From NCBI GenBank assembly GCA_021851065.1, contig JAJZJQ010000012.1, positions 1 through 41,791 of the forward strand: 41,791 nucleotides of DNA, in the 5' to 3' direction. The stretch is from Microcaldota archaeon. GTDB lineage: Archaea; Micrarchaeota; Micrarchaeia; Micrarchaeales; CABMGC01. Shown here piece by piece: positions 17,275 through 25,421 of the stretch (position 1 is the first letter of the stretch; each line of letters starts with the position of its first letter). The position numbers and the translations under genes are program-made. Under the pieces are notes generated by a model that worked only from the letters and a program-made list of their open reading frames with translations, had not been told where the DNA came from and searched no databases.

Positions 17275-18182
17275 TGATTATGTCAGATGCACAAAACGCA
17301 AATCCGGCTGCAAAGCCAAGGCAGGTATTCACTTCGGGGGTAAAACCCATATTCTGCCCAGGCTGCGGGGACTTCGGGGTGCTGGCAGGACTCCAAAAAG
17401 CCCTTCAGGAACTCGGAATAGAGAAGGAGAGGGTTGTTATTGTCTCTGGCATAGGGTGCAGCTCTTCTATGCCGCATCCATTCAGCACATACGGTGTGCA
17501 TAGCCTGCACGGAAGGCTGCTTCCTGTGGCAGCAGGAGTCAAGCTGGCAAACAACGATCTCACCGTAATAGGCACCGGAGGCGACGGCGACGGATATGGC
17601 ATAGGCGTCGGTCACCTCATACACACTGCAAGGAGGAACATAGACCTGACCTACATAATCATGAATAACGAGATATACGGCCTTACCACAGGACAGGCAT
17701 CTCCTACCAGCCTTGTTGGCGCAAAGACAAAGACTACTCCGTTTGGCTCGATAGAGACCCCTGAGAATCCCACGGGCATAGCTCTTGCAGCGGGGGCCAC
17801 ATATGTGGCAAGGGCATTCTCAGGCGACCCGATGCACATGGCGCAGCTGATAAAAGGCGGAATAGAGCACAAGGGCTTTGCGATAATAGACGTATTCAGC
17901 CCGTGCGTTACATTCAACGATCTCAATACATTCGACTGGTTCAGGAAGAGGGTGTACAAGCTCGAGCAGGTGGGCCACGACTCCACAAGCATAAGCGCAG
18001 CAATGGAGAGGTCGCTTGAGGCAGAGAAGACGAACTGGGACAAGATACCAATAGGGCTGTTCTACAAGGTGGACAGGCCAACATACAGCGACCTTGATAT
18101 GACGCTTAAGAACGGGCCTCTTGTAAAGCAGCCGGCGCCTAGCAAGCAGCAAGTGCTTGACATACTGGAAGAATACAAATAA
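17271..18182 (+). CDS. 2-oxoacid:ferredoxin oxidoreductase, beta subunit (TPP-binding)
   Basis: Thiamine-diphosphate and 4Fe-4S subunit that pairs with the preceding fused subunit. It has 303 residues from ATG 17271; ATG 17274 or 17280 are alternatives. Visible marks are FCPGCGDFGVL with the first cluster cysteines, GIGCSSSMP, the TPP motif GDGDGYGIG followed by MNNEIYGLTTGQASPTS, and CVTFND with a further cysteine. ATGA-type overlap with the gamma-alpha gene implies coupled translation. Twelve bases separate it from HMG-CoA synthase, so the oxidoreductase is cotranscribed with the mevalonate genes and may supply their acetyl-CoA. The two-4Fe-4S ferredoxin at 37.2 kb is a plausible electron acceptor. 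Confidence 0.92.
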   Translation: MMIMSDAQNANPAAKPRQVFTSGVKPIFCPGCGDFGVLAGLQKALQELGIEKERVVIVSGIGCSSSMPHPFSTYGVHSLHGRLLPVAAGVKLANNDLTVIGTGGDGDGYGIGVGHLIHTARRNIDLTYIIMNNEIYGLTTGQASPTSLVGAKTKTTPFGSIETPENPTGIALAAGATYVARAFSGDPMHMAQLIKGGIEHKGFAIIDVFSPCVTFNDLNTFDWFRKRVYKLEQVGHDSTSISAAMERSLEAEKTNWDKIPIGLFYKVDRPTYSDLDMTLKNGPLVKQPAPSKQQVLDILEEYK

Positions 18183-18194
18183 TATAGTGAAACG

Positions 18195-19244
18195 ATGTCA
18201 GGAATCGTAGGCTACGGAGCCCATGTGCCCATATACCGCATAAAGGTAGAGGAGATAGCTAAAGTATGGGGCGAGGATGCTGATGCCATAAAGTCAGGCC
18301 TAAACATAAGGGAGAAGAGCGTTCCGGGCCGTGACGAGGACGCCGCAACAATAGCAGTAGAGGCGGCGAGGCGCGCAGTGCGCCACTCCGGCATAAACCC
18401 AAAGGAGATGGGCGCAGTCTATGTGGGATCCGAGTCGCATCCATATGCAGTGAAGCCCACGGCAACAGTGGTTATAGAATCCATAGGGGCGTCTAGCAGT
18501 GTAATGGCCGCAGACCTTGAGTTTGCTTGCAAAGCCGGCACTGCGGGAATTCAGGCAGCCATGGGGCTCGTTGACAGCGGCATGATAAAATACGGGATGA
18601 GCATAGGCGCAGACACGTCGCAGGGAAGGCCGGGGGACGCGCTTGAGTACACCGCAAGTGCAGGAGGCGCAGCATTCATAGTGGGCAAGGACAAGCACGA
18701 GGTTATTGCAAACATACTAAAGACAGTAAGCTACACTTCCGACACTCCTGACTTCTGGAGGCGTGAGGGAGCAATGTTCCCAACCCACAGCGGCAGGTTC
18801 ACCGGAGAGCCAGGATACTTCAGGCACATAACTGGCGCAACAAAACTCATGCTCGAAACCACAGGATTCAAGCCTGTCGACTTCACTTACGCAGTATTCC
18901 ACCAGCCTAACGGCAAGTTCCCAATGGTCGTTGCAAAGCAGCTGGGCTTCACCGAGAAGCAGATAGAGCCCGGGCTGCTCACTCCTGTTATAGGAAACAC
19001 ATACTCTGGCGCATCAATGCTTGGGCTTGCATCCACCCTGGACGTGGCAAAGCCCGGGGAGCGCATACTCGTCACAAGCTTCGGATCAGGGGCAGGCAGC
19101 GACTCGTTCATAATCGAGGCTACTGAAAACATAGACGCCAAGAGGGGCATGGCAACCAAGGTGCGCGGCCTGATAGACTCCAACAAGATGTACATAGACT
19201 ACGCCACGTACCTGAAGGACAAGGATTTCATAAAGGGGAGATGA
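18195..19244 (+). CDS. Hydroxymethylglutaryl-CoA synthase
   Basis: Condenses acetyl-CoA with acetoacetyl-CoA to HMG-CoA. Archaeal type, 349 residues. Catalytic cysteine C112 is in [14 protein letters not shown], the general base region is [12 protein letters not shown] (78-89) with E80, and H236 is in [24 protein letters not shown] is the conserved late motif. It overlaps the thiolase gene by 4 bases and is followed by the DUF35 gene. In methanogens these three proteins form one complex in which acetoacetyl-CoA is channelled through a shared CoA site; the same gene order here suggests the same assembly. Confidence 0.95.
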   Translation: MSGIVGYGAHVPIYRIKVEEIAKVWGEDADAIKSGLNIREKSVPGRDEDAATIAVEAARRAVRHSGINPKEMGAVYVGSESHPYAVKPTATVVIESIGASSSVMAADLEFACKAGTAGIQAAMGLVDSGMIKYGMSIGADTSQGRPGDALEYTASAGGAAFIVGKDKHEVIANILKTVSYTSDTPDFWRREGAMFPTHSGRFTGEPGYFRHITGATKLMLETTGFKPVDFTYAVFHQPNGKFPMVVAKQLGFTEKQIEPGLLTPVIGNTYSGASMLGLASTLDVAKPGERILVTSFGSGAGSDSFIIEATENIDAKRGMATKVRGLIDSNKMYIDYATYLKDKDFIKGR

Positions 19245-20407
19245 TGAGAGAAGTAGCTGTAATAGGTGTAGGGCTGTCAAGGTTCGGCGAGCGCTGGAAC
19301 GCAGGCCTAAAGGAGCTTATGGCAGAGGCTGGCGTTGCTGCAATAGAGGATGCCAATGTCAAGAGCAGCGATGTAGAGATGCTTTTTGGTGGCACAATGG
19401 CTTCGGGCAGGTTCATGGGCCAGGAGCACATAGCCGCGCTGATGTCTGACGAGCTTGGATTCAGGAACATACCTGCAGTCAGGATTGAGAATGCATGCGC
19501 CAGCGGAGGCAGCGCCCTTAGGCTTGGCTACATGTCCGTGGCAAGCGGCATACACGACATAGTGGTTGTAGGTGGCGTTGAGAAGATGACAGACGTCACT
19601 TCAGCAGAGGCCGGAACCGCTCTTGGCGGCGCAGGTGACCAGGAATGGGAGCTGTTCCAGGGGATAACCTTCCCAGGCCTGTATGCGATGATGGCCAAGA
19701 GGCATATGCACGAATACGGCACCACCGAGGAGCAGCTTGCCAGCGTGTCTGTTAAAAATCACGATAATGCATACAAGAACAAGTATGCCCAGTTCCACAA
19801 GAAGATAACGGTGCAGGAGGTTCTGGATTCCAAGATGGTTTCAGATCCGCTTAAGCTCTTCGACTGCTCGCCCATATCTGACGGTGCAGCTGCGCTGGTT
19901 CTTGCGCCTCTTGAGGTAGCTAGGAAGTACAATGACACGCCAATAAAGATACTGGCAAGCGAGCAGGCAAGCGATACTCTCAGGCTGGCTGCAAGGGAAA
20001 GCCTAACGAGCATAAAAGCAACTTCCATCGCAGCGCAAAAGGCATACAAGCACGCAAAAGTCTCAGCCAAGGACATCAGCATAGCCGAGGTGCATGACTG
20101 CTTCACTATAGCAGAGATAATGGCCATGGAGGACCTTGGGTTCTACGATAAGGGCAAGGCTGCAAAGGCCGTTGAGAACGGGGAGACTAGGCTTAACGCG
20201 GGCATATCGATAAACACCAGCGGCGGACTTAAGGGCTGCGGCCACCCCGTAGGCGCCACAGGGGTTAAGCAGGCAGTTGAGGTTGTGTGGCAGCTGAGGG
20301 GAGAAGCTGGGGAGAGGCAGGTGAAGGATGCGCGCATTGGCCTGACCCACAATGTAGGCGGGAGCGGCGCCACGGCAGTGGTCCACATATTTGGGAGGGC
20401 AAACTGA
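19241..20407 (+). CDS. Acetyl-CoA C-acetyltransferase (archaeal thiolase)
   Basis: Makes acetoacetyl-CoA from two acetyl-CoA for HMG-CoA synthase. It has 388 residues and belongs to the SCP2-like archaeal thiolase group. The nucleophile C85 is in [24 protein letters not shown] (about 286-294) is typical of that subgroup, and the C-terminal active-site loop is [15 protein letters not shown]. The reaction is thermodynamically unfavourable alone, which is why its coupling to the synthase and DUF35 partner matters. The ATG overlaps the synthase stop (ATGATGA), and the DUF35 ATG lies 7 bases after its stop. Confidence 0.93.
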   Translation: MMREVAVIGVGLSRFGERWNAGLKELMAEAGVAAIEDANVKSSDVEMLFGGTMASGRFMGQEHIAALMSDELGFRNIPAVRIENACASGGSALRLGYMSVASGIHDIVVVGGVEKMTDVTSAEAGTALGGAGDQEWELFQGITFPGLYAMMAKRHMHEYGTTEEQLASVSVKNHDNAYKNKYAQFHKKITVQEVLDSKMVSDPLKLFDCSPISDGAAALVLAPLEVARKYNDTPIKILASEQASDTLRLAARESLTSIKATSIAAQKAYKHAKVSAKDISIAEVHDCFTIAEIMAMEDLGFYDKGKAAKAVENGETRLNAGISINTSGGLKGCGHPVGATGVKQAVEVVWQLRGEAGERQVKDARIGLTHNVGGSGATAVVHIFGRAN

Positions 20408-20414
20408 TGATTCA

Positions 20415-20810
20415 ATGGAAAAACCATCTGCAGGATTATGGAGGAAGATAAAGCCAAGGTACAACCTTGTCGGCAGCCAGTGCAAGAAGTGCGGTTCCAC
20501 GTACTTCCCGCCGCGCATAGTGTGCAAGAACTGCGGAAGGGAGTCAAGGATGGAGGACCGCCAGTTCGCAGGGGACGGCGAGGTGGTGTCATTCACCACT
20601 ATCAGGGTGCCTCCAGACACGTTCAAGGACGAAGCCCCATACATTGTCGGCATAATCAAGCTCAGCGAGGGCCCAAACGTCGAGGGCCACATAATAGACA
20701 ACGGGAGGAAGGTCGAGGTGGGCACAAAGGTGAAGGCCGCATTCAGGAGGATGTACGTCGACGGAGAGGAGGGCCTTATCTACTACCACTACAAGTTCGA
20801 GCCTATCTGA
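20415..20810 (+). CDS. DUF35 OB-fold/zinc-ribbon protein, partner of thiolase and HMG-CoA synthase
   Basis: 131 residues from ATG 20415. The N-terminal rubredoxin-like zinc ribbon has C23-x2-C26 (CKKCG) and C37-x2-C40 (CKNCG), and the OB-fold part follows (GEVVSFTTIRVPP, then PYIVGIIKL and VGTKVKAAF). Family members bridge thiolase and HMG-CoA synthase in the archaeal complex. A TTG-started extension of 8 codons overlaps the thiolase gene and is not needed. It is the last gene of the plus-strand operon; the next gene is convergent and ends 9 bases away. Confidence 0.9.
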   Translation: MEKPSAGLWRKIKPRYNLVGSQCKKCGSTYFPPRIVCKNCGRESRMEDRQFAGDGEVVSFTTIRVPPDTFKDEAPYIVGIIKLSEGPNVEGHIIDNGRKVEVGTKVKAAFRRMYVDGEEGLIYYHYKFEPI

Positions 20811-20819
20811 CAAGCCTGC

Positions 20820-21440
20820 CTATCCCAGTACCTCGTCTATATCTGATTTTGTTACGTCTCCTTCGCGCACTATCTGCCTGCTTTGCATGTCAAAAACAGT
20901 GGAAGGCCTGCCAGACTTTCTGGAGCTCGAAAGCACGGCCAGGTCCAGCGCACCCATCTTGTTTCTTATCTCATCCAATCCGTCGATCGGCTTCTCCCCG
21001 CTGATATTGGCGCTGGTCCCTACAACCGCACCCGCGAATATCCCTGCAATGCTTCTGGCTACATCGCTTTTTGGCATCCTTAGCGAGAGCGCCCCTCCTG
21101 CGCATACTCTACGGTCTATCCTGCTATCCCTTAGCGGCATCACTATTGTAAGCGCCCCAGGCCAGAAAGCCTCCATCAGTCTCCTTGCATCAGCATCTAC
21201 TACTGCAATCGCCTGCGCTGCACCTATCCCGCTGACAAGGGCCGGCAGCCTCACCTTCTGCGGGCTGCGTTTCTTTATGCTTATCAATTTGTCAACGGCC
21301 TTTGCGTCATAAATGGAGCAGCCCAGCCCATTTACTGTGTCTGTCGGGTACAGGAGCACTCCATGGGCCTTTGCAACACCTCTGATCAGGGCACTTGCCC
21401 TCTCCACATCCTGCGAATTGTCAGCCTCTATGATTTCCAT
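20820..21440 (-). CDS. sua5: L-threonylcarbamoyladenylate synthase (Sua5/YrdC family)
   Basis: Makes threonylcarbamoyl-AMP, the donor used by Kae1 to build t6A. The protein is about 206 residues from ATG 21440, or 209 from GTG 21449. The YrdC fold is evident: GVLLYPTDTVNGLGCSI near the N-terminus, KLISIKKRSPQKVRLP, FWPGALTIVMP, LSLRMPKS and VGTSANISGEKP. The length matches the YrdC-only form, without the C-terminal Sua5 domain. It is second in a minus-strand pair with the K+ channel, 20 bases downstream of it. Together with kae1 and bud32 it accounts for three t6A genes in this window. Confidence 0.93.
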   Translation of the reverse strand: MEIIEADNSQDVERASALIRGVAKAHGVLLYPTDTVNGLGCSIYDAKAVDKLISIKKRSPQKVRLPALVSGIGAAQAIAVVDADARRLMEAFWPGALTIVMPLRDSRIDRRVCAGGALSLRMPKSDVARSIAGIFAGAVVGTSANISGEKPIDGLDEIRNKMGALDLAVLSSSRKSGRPSTVFDMQSRQIVREGDVTKSDIDEVLG

Positions 21441-21460
21441 CAAGACCACATCCAGCCAAG

Positions 21461-22207
21461 TTACTTGAAGATGGTGTCGCTCACGTTGCTTGCGGCTATG
21501 TCAGACGGGTTCACAACAAGTGCCTTGCCTCCTGCTATATTCCTCATATGGTGCTCTGCTGTCTTTGTAGGCGCCATAACAACTATCTTGGTTGATTGGC
21601 CGGCCATCTCCTTAGCCACAAGCAGAGCGTATATGGCCCTGCTGCTGTCCTGCATGTCTATGACTATGGCCTTGGCCTTCTTGGGCTCGAAATCCTTCAT
21701 GTCCACCTCAGAAGTCGCATCAGCAGCAAACGCCTTGAAGCCCTGCTTTTGCAGCCTCTCTACATTCTCTTCATCAGCAGTCACTATGATGAAGCGCTCG
21801 TTCTTCTCGGCAAGTTTCTCCGCGAGATAGAGGTTCGTGGTATTCGATCCCTCAAGTATGACGTGTTTGTTTAGCGCCCTTCTCTCGAATGCGCTCATCC
21901 TGCCAGTAATGCTCTCTATTCTGCTTTCCATAAATTCACCAAAAACAGCAACTATTGTACCGAAGAATATGCCTATGCCTACCACTATCAGCACTATCAC
22001 AAAGAGCCTTGCTTCGTTTGTTATCGGGTATAAGTCCCCATAGCCTACGGTGGTAACTGTAGCTATAGTAAAATACGCCGCCTCTATCACACTTGTTATA
22101 GGCTCGTTGAAACCTCCTCTATTTCCGAAGTAAAGCGTACCAAGTATGCCGAACACTACCACTGCCGCTATGGCAGTTATGTAAGCGTAAATCCTGCTTA
22201 TGTTCAT
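21461..22207 (-). CDS. Potassium channel with cytoplasmic RCK (TrkA-N) domain
   Basis: Two-transmembrane, one-pore K+ channel with an attached regulatory domain, MthK-like layout, 248 residues from ATG 22207. TM1 covers residues 8-27, and the pore helix and filter are in FTIATVTTVGYGDLYP with TVGYGD at 53-58. TM2 is at about 68-90 (FVIVLIVVGIGIFFGTIVAVF), then the RCK Rossmann unit begins at KHVILEGSN. The usual GxGxxG of RCK is replaced by GSNTTN, so nucleotide binding is uncertain. TTG 22216 is an alternative start, three bases from the predicted initiation site. Function is probably K+ homeostasis in the cell membrane. Confidence 0.9.
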   Translation of the reverse strand: MNISRIYAYITAIAAVVVFGILGTLYFGNRGGFNEPITSVIEAAYFTIATVTTVGYGDLYPITNEARLFVIVLIVVGIGIFFGTIVAVFGEFMESRIESITGRMSAFERRALNKHVILEGSNTTNLYLAEKLAEKNERFIIVTADEENVERLQKQGFKAFAADATSEVDMKDFEPKKAKAIVIDMQDSSRAIYALLVAKEMAGQSTKIVVMAPTKTAEHHMRNIAGGKALVVNPSDIAASNVSDTIFK

Positions 22208-22239
22208 GATGCCCAATCACGGGTTAATCTCCGCTTCAA

Positions 22240-22251
22240 CTATATAAATAT
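22240..22251 (-). promoter_or_regulatory. TATA box of the K+ channel-sua5 pair
   Basis: Minus-strand ATATTTATATAG; initiation is expected about 22219, three bases before TTG 22216 and 12 before ATG 22207. Confidence 0.5.
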
Positions 22252-22267
22252 TGCGTCGTATTTTGCG

Positions 22268-23182
22268 TCATACTCCATGCTCCTTGCGCAGTCTCTCCCG
22301 CCTGTCCATGAGCGATGACCAGAACGATGCAGTCTTCTTGGTGAACTTGTTAAGCTTTGAGGCAACAGGTACAACACTGCTGTCCCTTGCTGCATCTATG
22401 CTTGCAATGTCCTGCGCTGAGAGCCTGATCCCTGCAGCTGCGGCGTTCTCCTCAACGTGCGCTATGCTCGCAGCCTTTGGTATAGCTACCAGGTTGCCTT
22501 TTGATATAAGCCACGCCAAGGCTATCTGCGCCCTGCTCCTGCCATGCCTGCCTGCAACTTTCTCAAGCGCTGCCGTAACATCGCTCTTCCCGTCAAGCAG
22601 CGCCGCTGCGCGAGCAAGAGGGCTATAAGCTATCACTGTCACCTTCTCGCTTCTGCAGAATGGGACTACAGTTTCCTCTACGTACCTTACATAAGGGCTG
22701 TACTCTACCTGGTTGGATACTATGCGCTCCGACTTCAGGGCATCCTGTGCCTCAATAAGCTCATCCACAGAGAAGTTGCTCACCCCTATGTGCCTTATCT
22801 TTCCGTCTTCCACAAGCTTCTCCATGGCCTTCATTGTCTCGGTTATAGGTATGCCTGCATTTGGCCAATGCAGCTGGTAGAGGTCTATCGACTTGACGCG
22901 CAGCTTTCCAAGGCTGCTATTGCATGCCTTTATCACGTCCCCGTACCTGAAGTTATGCGGGGACACCTTTGTGGCGACAAGCACACTTCCCTCCCCGCTT
23001 ATAGCGCCTCCTACAAGCTCCTCGGTGTGGTACATCTGCGCAGTGTCTATAAGTGTCATTCCAAGTCCGATGCCTCTCTTCAGTGCTCTCTCATCCTCCT
23101 CAGGTCTGCTGCCCAGCTTCCACGTGCCCATGCCTATGACGGGCACCTTCTCCCCAGTATCCCCGAGCTCTATGAACTTCAT
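22268..23182 (-). CDS. Aldo/keto reductase
   Basis: NADP-dependent oxidoreductase of the (beta/alpha)8 barrel AKR family, 304 residues, cytosolic. The catalytic tetrad is present: D46 and Y51 (LIDTAQMYHTEELVG), K72 (VATKVSP) and H105 (YQLHWPN). Downstream, IRHIGVSNFSVDEL and the cofactor-binding IPKAASIAHVEENAAA are canonical. Substrate unknown; 2,5-diketogluconate-reductase-like proteins are the closest general group. ATG 23182 is about 26 bases from the shared TATA element at 23203-23213, so it is probably leaderless. Confidence 0.92.
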   Translation of the reverse strand: MKFIELGDTGEKVPVIGMGTWKLGSRPEEDERALKRGIGLGMTLIDTAQMYHTEELVGGAISGEGSVLVATKVSPHNFRYGDVIKACNSSLGKLRVKSIDLYQLHWPNAGIPITETMKAMEKLVEDGKIRHIGVSNFSVDELIEAQDALKSERIVSNQVEYSPYVRYVEETVVPFCRSEKVTVIAYSPLARAAALLDGKSDVTAALEKVAGRHGRSRAQIALAWLISKGNLVAIPKAASIAHVEENAAAAGIRLSAQDIASIDAARDSSVVPVASKLNKFTKKTASFWSSLMDRRERLRKEHGV

Positions 23183-23202
23183 GATTTATTCATTAGGACA
23201 CC

Positions 23203-23213
23203 GTTATTTATTT
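23203..23213. promoter_or_regulatory. Bidirectional TATA element, aldo/keto reductase / hydrolase
   Basis: GTTATTTATTT is centred 26 bases from both ATG 23182 (minus) and ATG 23234 (plus), the same symmetrical arrangement seen at 4657-4668. Confidence 0.55.
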
Positions 23214-23233
23214 GCTTGCTGCTATTTAGGTTT

Positions 23234-23965
23234 ATGGAGTTCGAGCAGGATTTTGTCGACGGTTACATATCAACGAGGCATGGCAGGCTGCACTACGCAA
23301 GTCACGAGGGCAATGGACCGTCGATCATATTCCTTCACGGCTTTGCCGGCAGCATAAGAACATGGTCCAGGCTGATGCACCATCTTCCCGAGGACTTCAA
23401 TGTGTACCTTGTGGACCTGCTGGGCCACGGCCTATCCGATGCCCCTAAAATAGACTACACTGTTGGCGTGCAGTACGACTCCCTGTCAGACATGGTGGAT
23501 AGCATAGTGCCGCGAAAGCCTGTCTTATTCGGCCACTCCTACGGGGGATGGATAGCTGCATACTACGCATCAGAACGCGCTGGCGTATCAGGCCTTATAC
23601 TTGAGGACTCTTCAGGAATCGAGGAGTTCCACGAAGAGAGGATAAAATCCAACCCTGAATTCAGGGAACAGATGATCAAAAGAGCGCTAGAGCTGAACCC
23701 CCGCGAGGATGTCCTGCGCAGCATACTTGAATCAGAAGACGCAGAAGAATATCTGACAAGGAGCCGTCTTGGGATGATAGAGGCAAAGGCTCTCGTACTG
23801 TGGGGAGCCGCAGATACCACCGTAAACCCAAAATATGCGCAGTGGTTCAAGACCTACATAAAAGGCAGCAGGCTGGAGGTGCTAAAAGACGAGAAGCACA
23901 CCCCGCATTACACAAATCCAGCAGCAATAGCAAAGCTCGTAACTGATTTTGCACGCAAGCTCTAG
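23234..23965 (+). CDS. Alpha/beta-fold hydrolase
   Basis: Soluble hydrolase of 243 residues. Oxyanion-side motif FLHGFAGS (33-40), nucleophile elbow GHSYGG with S102, acid candidate D194 in GAADTTVNP, and catalytic His candidate H222 in KHTPHY. DLLGHGLSD (61-69) is typical of the esterase/haloalkane dehalogenase-like branch. The substrate cannot be told. A much longer open frame reaches back to 22544, but that part is antisense to the aldo/keto reductase and is not coding. The TATA element at 23203-23213 makes ATG 23234 a leaderless start. Confidence 0.9.
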   Translation: MEFEQDFVDGYISTRHGRLHYASHEGNGPSIIFLHGFAGSIRTWSRLMHHLPEDFNVYLVDLLGHGLSDAPKIDYTVGVQYDSLSDMVDSIVPRKPVLFGHSYGGWIAAYYASERAGVSGLILEDSSGIEEFHEERIKSNPEFREQMIKRALELNPREDVLRSILESEDAEEYLTRSRLGMIEAKALVLWGAADTTVNPKYAQWFKTYIKGSRLEVLKDEKHTPHYTNPAAIAKLVTDFARKL

Positions 23966-23999
23966 CAAGGTACAATCCCGCGCACACTAAAGAAACAGC

Positions 24000-24656
24000 C
24001 TACTGCTTTACCGCGCTTATGCATGCAAATGCATAGGTTCCGCTTCCCTGGTAGTGCCTGCTGGCTGCAGCCTCCTCCTTTGGCACCTGCCTCACTGTCC
24101 TGTAACTGCCAACCATGTAATACTCGGTGCTCCTGACTTCAAAAGTGCTGAGCAGCACGTCAAGCGCCTTGTCGTCATATACCCTCACGAACGGCCTGCC
24201 GGATTCGGTTATCAGATCGGGTATGCCGTACTTGCACATAAGTATTAGCTGCCCGCCCCTGTTCATGAGCTCCTTGACCTTTGTCATGGCCTTCACATCA
24301 GCCTGCTTGTCGAAGTATTCCGCCTTGTTGTAGTACTGCAGGCCGAAGTGCTCTATGGCGTTCATCGATATGACTATGTCGAACCTCTCCTTGCCGAAAT
24401 CATGGGAATTGAAATCGCCTTCAAGGAACCTGAGATTAGCGTTCTGCTGCCCGTAGCTCCTGTAGTCTATCCCAGTCACATTGTAGCGCATGATGGCAAG
24501 CTGAAGCGCAGCTGCGCTGCCCGTGCATCCCATCTCCAGCACCTTGGCCGCAGGCGCCACGTTCCTGAACAGGAACGGCAGCTGTGCAAGGTGTTCGTCA
24601 ACCTTATCTCCGCTAAGGCCAAAACTCATGGCGCTTTTATTGTTACCGAAGAGCAT
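24000..24656 (-). CDS. SAM-dependent class I methyltransferase
   Basis: 218 residues from ATG 24656. Motif I is KVLEMGCTGSAAALQLA, the acidic strand-2 residue is in VTGIDYRS, motif II/post I is FLEGDFNSHDF, and IVISMNAIEHFG is followed by GGQLILMCKYG. The C-terminal part (VRVYDDKALDVLL, then a beta-rich end) resembles methyltransferases of surface polysaccharide or lipid genes, but no substrate can be assigned. The TATA box at 24671-24683 places initiation at the ATG, favouring 24656 over the GTG at 24662. It converges with the hydrolase gene. Confidence 0.8.
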   Translation of the reverse strand: MLFGNNKSAMSFGLSGDKVDEHLAQLPFLFRNVAPAAKVLEMGCTGSAAALQLAIMRYNVTGIDYRSYGQQNANLRFLEGDFNSHDFGKERFDIVISMNAIEHFGLQYYNKAEYFDKQADVKAMTKVKELMNRGGQLILMCKYGIPDLITESGRPFVRVYDDKALDVLLSTFEVRSTEYYMVGSYRTVRQVPKEEAAASRHYQGSGTYAFACISAVKQ

Positions 24657-24670
24657 TCCCACACTCCAGA

Positions 24671-24683
24671 TCAGATAAAAGTG
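24671..24683 (-). promoter_or_regulatory. TATA box of the methyltransferase gene
   Basis: Minus-strand CACTTTTATCTGA, about 25 bases from ATG 24656. Confidence 0.45.
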
Positions 24684-24712
24684 CTATTGCACTGCCTGGT
24701 TTATTAGCTTTT

Positions 24713-25009
24713 TCATTGCCGCTGCCTAAGCAGTTGGCGTACTATGTCACTAAGCTGCTTTGGATCTACCGTACCACTACGCGGCAGGATTGCCGTGTTT
24801 CCAGTGCCATCGAATTTCACTACCTTCCCCCTTGAGCTCTCCCTTATGACTGGCGCTCCCAGCCTTTCAAGCTCGCGTACAAGGTTCCTTACATCTGTGG
24901 CCCCAAGCCTGGGCAGCTGCCTTATGCCCTGGGCGCCATCACCGTAATTCTGCGTATTTCCCACAGCTGCGCTCGTCTTTCTTGTTTGTTCATATTGCCG
25001 GTTTTTCAT
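24713..25009 (-). CDS. Small protein with a HicA-like C-terminal half
   Basis: 98 residues. The first third is Gln/Gly/Asn-rich and probably unstructured. From about residue 38 the order is helix (ATDVRNLVRELERLGAP), strand (VIRESSRGKVVKF), strand (NTAILPRS), helix (DPKQLSDIVRQLL). This recalls the HicA/YcfA dsRBD-like fold (LxxxGFxxxRQxGSHxxF ... HP ... L..I). The HicA catalytic His in GSH is absent (RGK here), so it is not expected to be an active mRNA-cleaving toxin, and no HicB partner is adjacent. A GGTGA ribosome site lies 6 bases upstream of the ATG at 25009. Real gene likely; family tentative. Confidence 0.5.
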   Translation of the reverse strand: MKNRQYEQTRKTSAAVGNTQNYGDGAQGIRQLPRLGATDVRNLVRELERLGAPVIRESSRGKVVKFDGTGNTAILPRSGTVDPKQLSDIVRQLLRQRQ

Positions 25010-25245
25010 ATCGATTCACCTAAGCATGAATAATTCCTGCATAAAGACCGCAGTGCCTTGCAGCCCTTATGCGCAGGCTACCATCAAGAGGAAGCGTATC
25101 TGCTCAAAGTCAGGCCTAAGAACTAGGCAGGCGTATTTCCATTCGCGCTGCATTTCGTAGCTGCAATTCACGTTCCCACTTGTTTACCGTATCTCAAATC
25201 CCAGGTTTATAAGTATTTTGTACAGGACGCAAAGTTGTACACAAT

Positions 25246-25256
25246 CTTTATATAGG
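25246..25256 (+). promoter_or_regulatory. TATA box ahead of the structured leader
   Basis: CTTTATATAGG; initiation is expected near 25277. This begins a region of about 145 bases before the next clear gene start at 25422. A second AT element (GGTTTATAAGTATT, 25204-25217) lies upstream and could serve either strand. Confidence 0.45.
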
Positions 25257-25276
25257 TGGCAAGTTCTACTAGATGG

Positions 25277-25421
25277 CGTGGGATTAAATGCAATCCAAGA
25301 GCAATAACTGGCGTGTGACCCTCGGTTACGGAGCTAGCATGCGCTATTTCTCCCACATATTGCTCTGCGTATTGGACGCATAAAGGGCTCCATTCACACA
25401 ACATAACAATGGTGTTCCTTT
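25277..25421 (+). other. Structured leader or small RNA with an embedded 31-codon ORF
   Basis: The stretch 25010-25421 is 412 bases without a convincing gene. Its downstream part has pairing potential. GGATT/AATCC (25281-25285 with 25292-25296) forms a hairpin at the predicted 5' end. TGCGT/ACGCA (25366-25370 with 25376-25380) forms another. GGAGC/GCTCC (25330-25334 with 25387-25391) would enclose the second. An ATG at 25288 opens 31 codons ending at 25383; the product is not recognised. It could be an untranslated leader, a regulatory RNA or a leader peptide for the gene at 25422. No known riboswitch consensus was recognised. In 25010-25245 I see nothing beyond the AT element. Confidence 0.3.

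Noticed and set aside
22544-23233. Long N-terminal extension of the alpha/beta hydrolase frame
   Set aside because: It is antisense to the aldo/keto reductase, has no family sequence, and the TATA element at 23203-23213 fixes the start at 23234.
24713-25009. HicAB toxin-antitoxin system
   Set aside because: The catalytic His is missing and no HicB-like gene lies on either side.
25207-25404. 65-codon minus-strand frame in the 25.0-25.4 kb gap
   Set aside because: It runs through two TATA elements and has no ribosome site; the plus-strand structured leader explains the region better.
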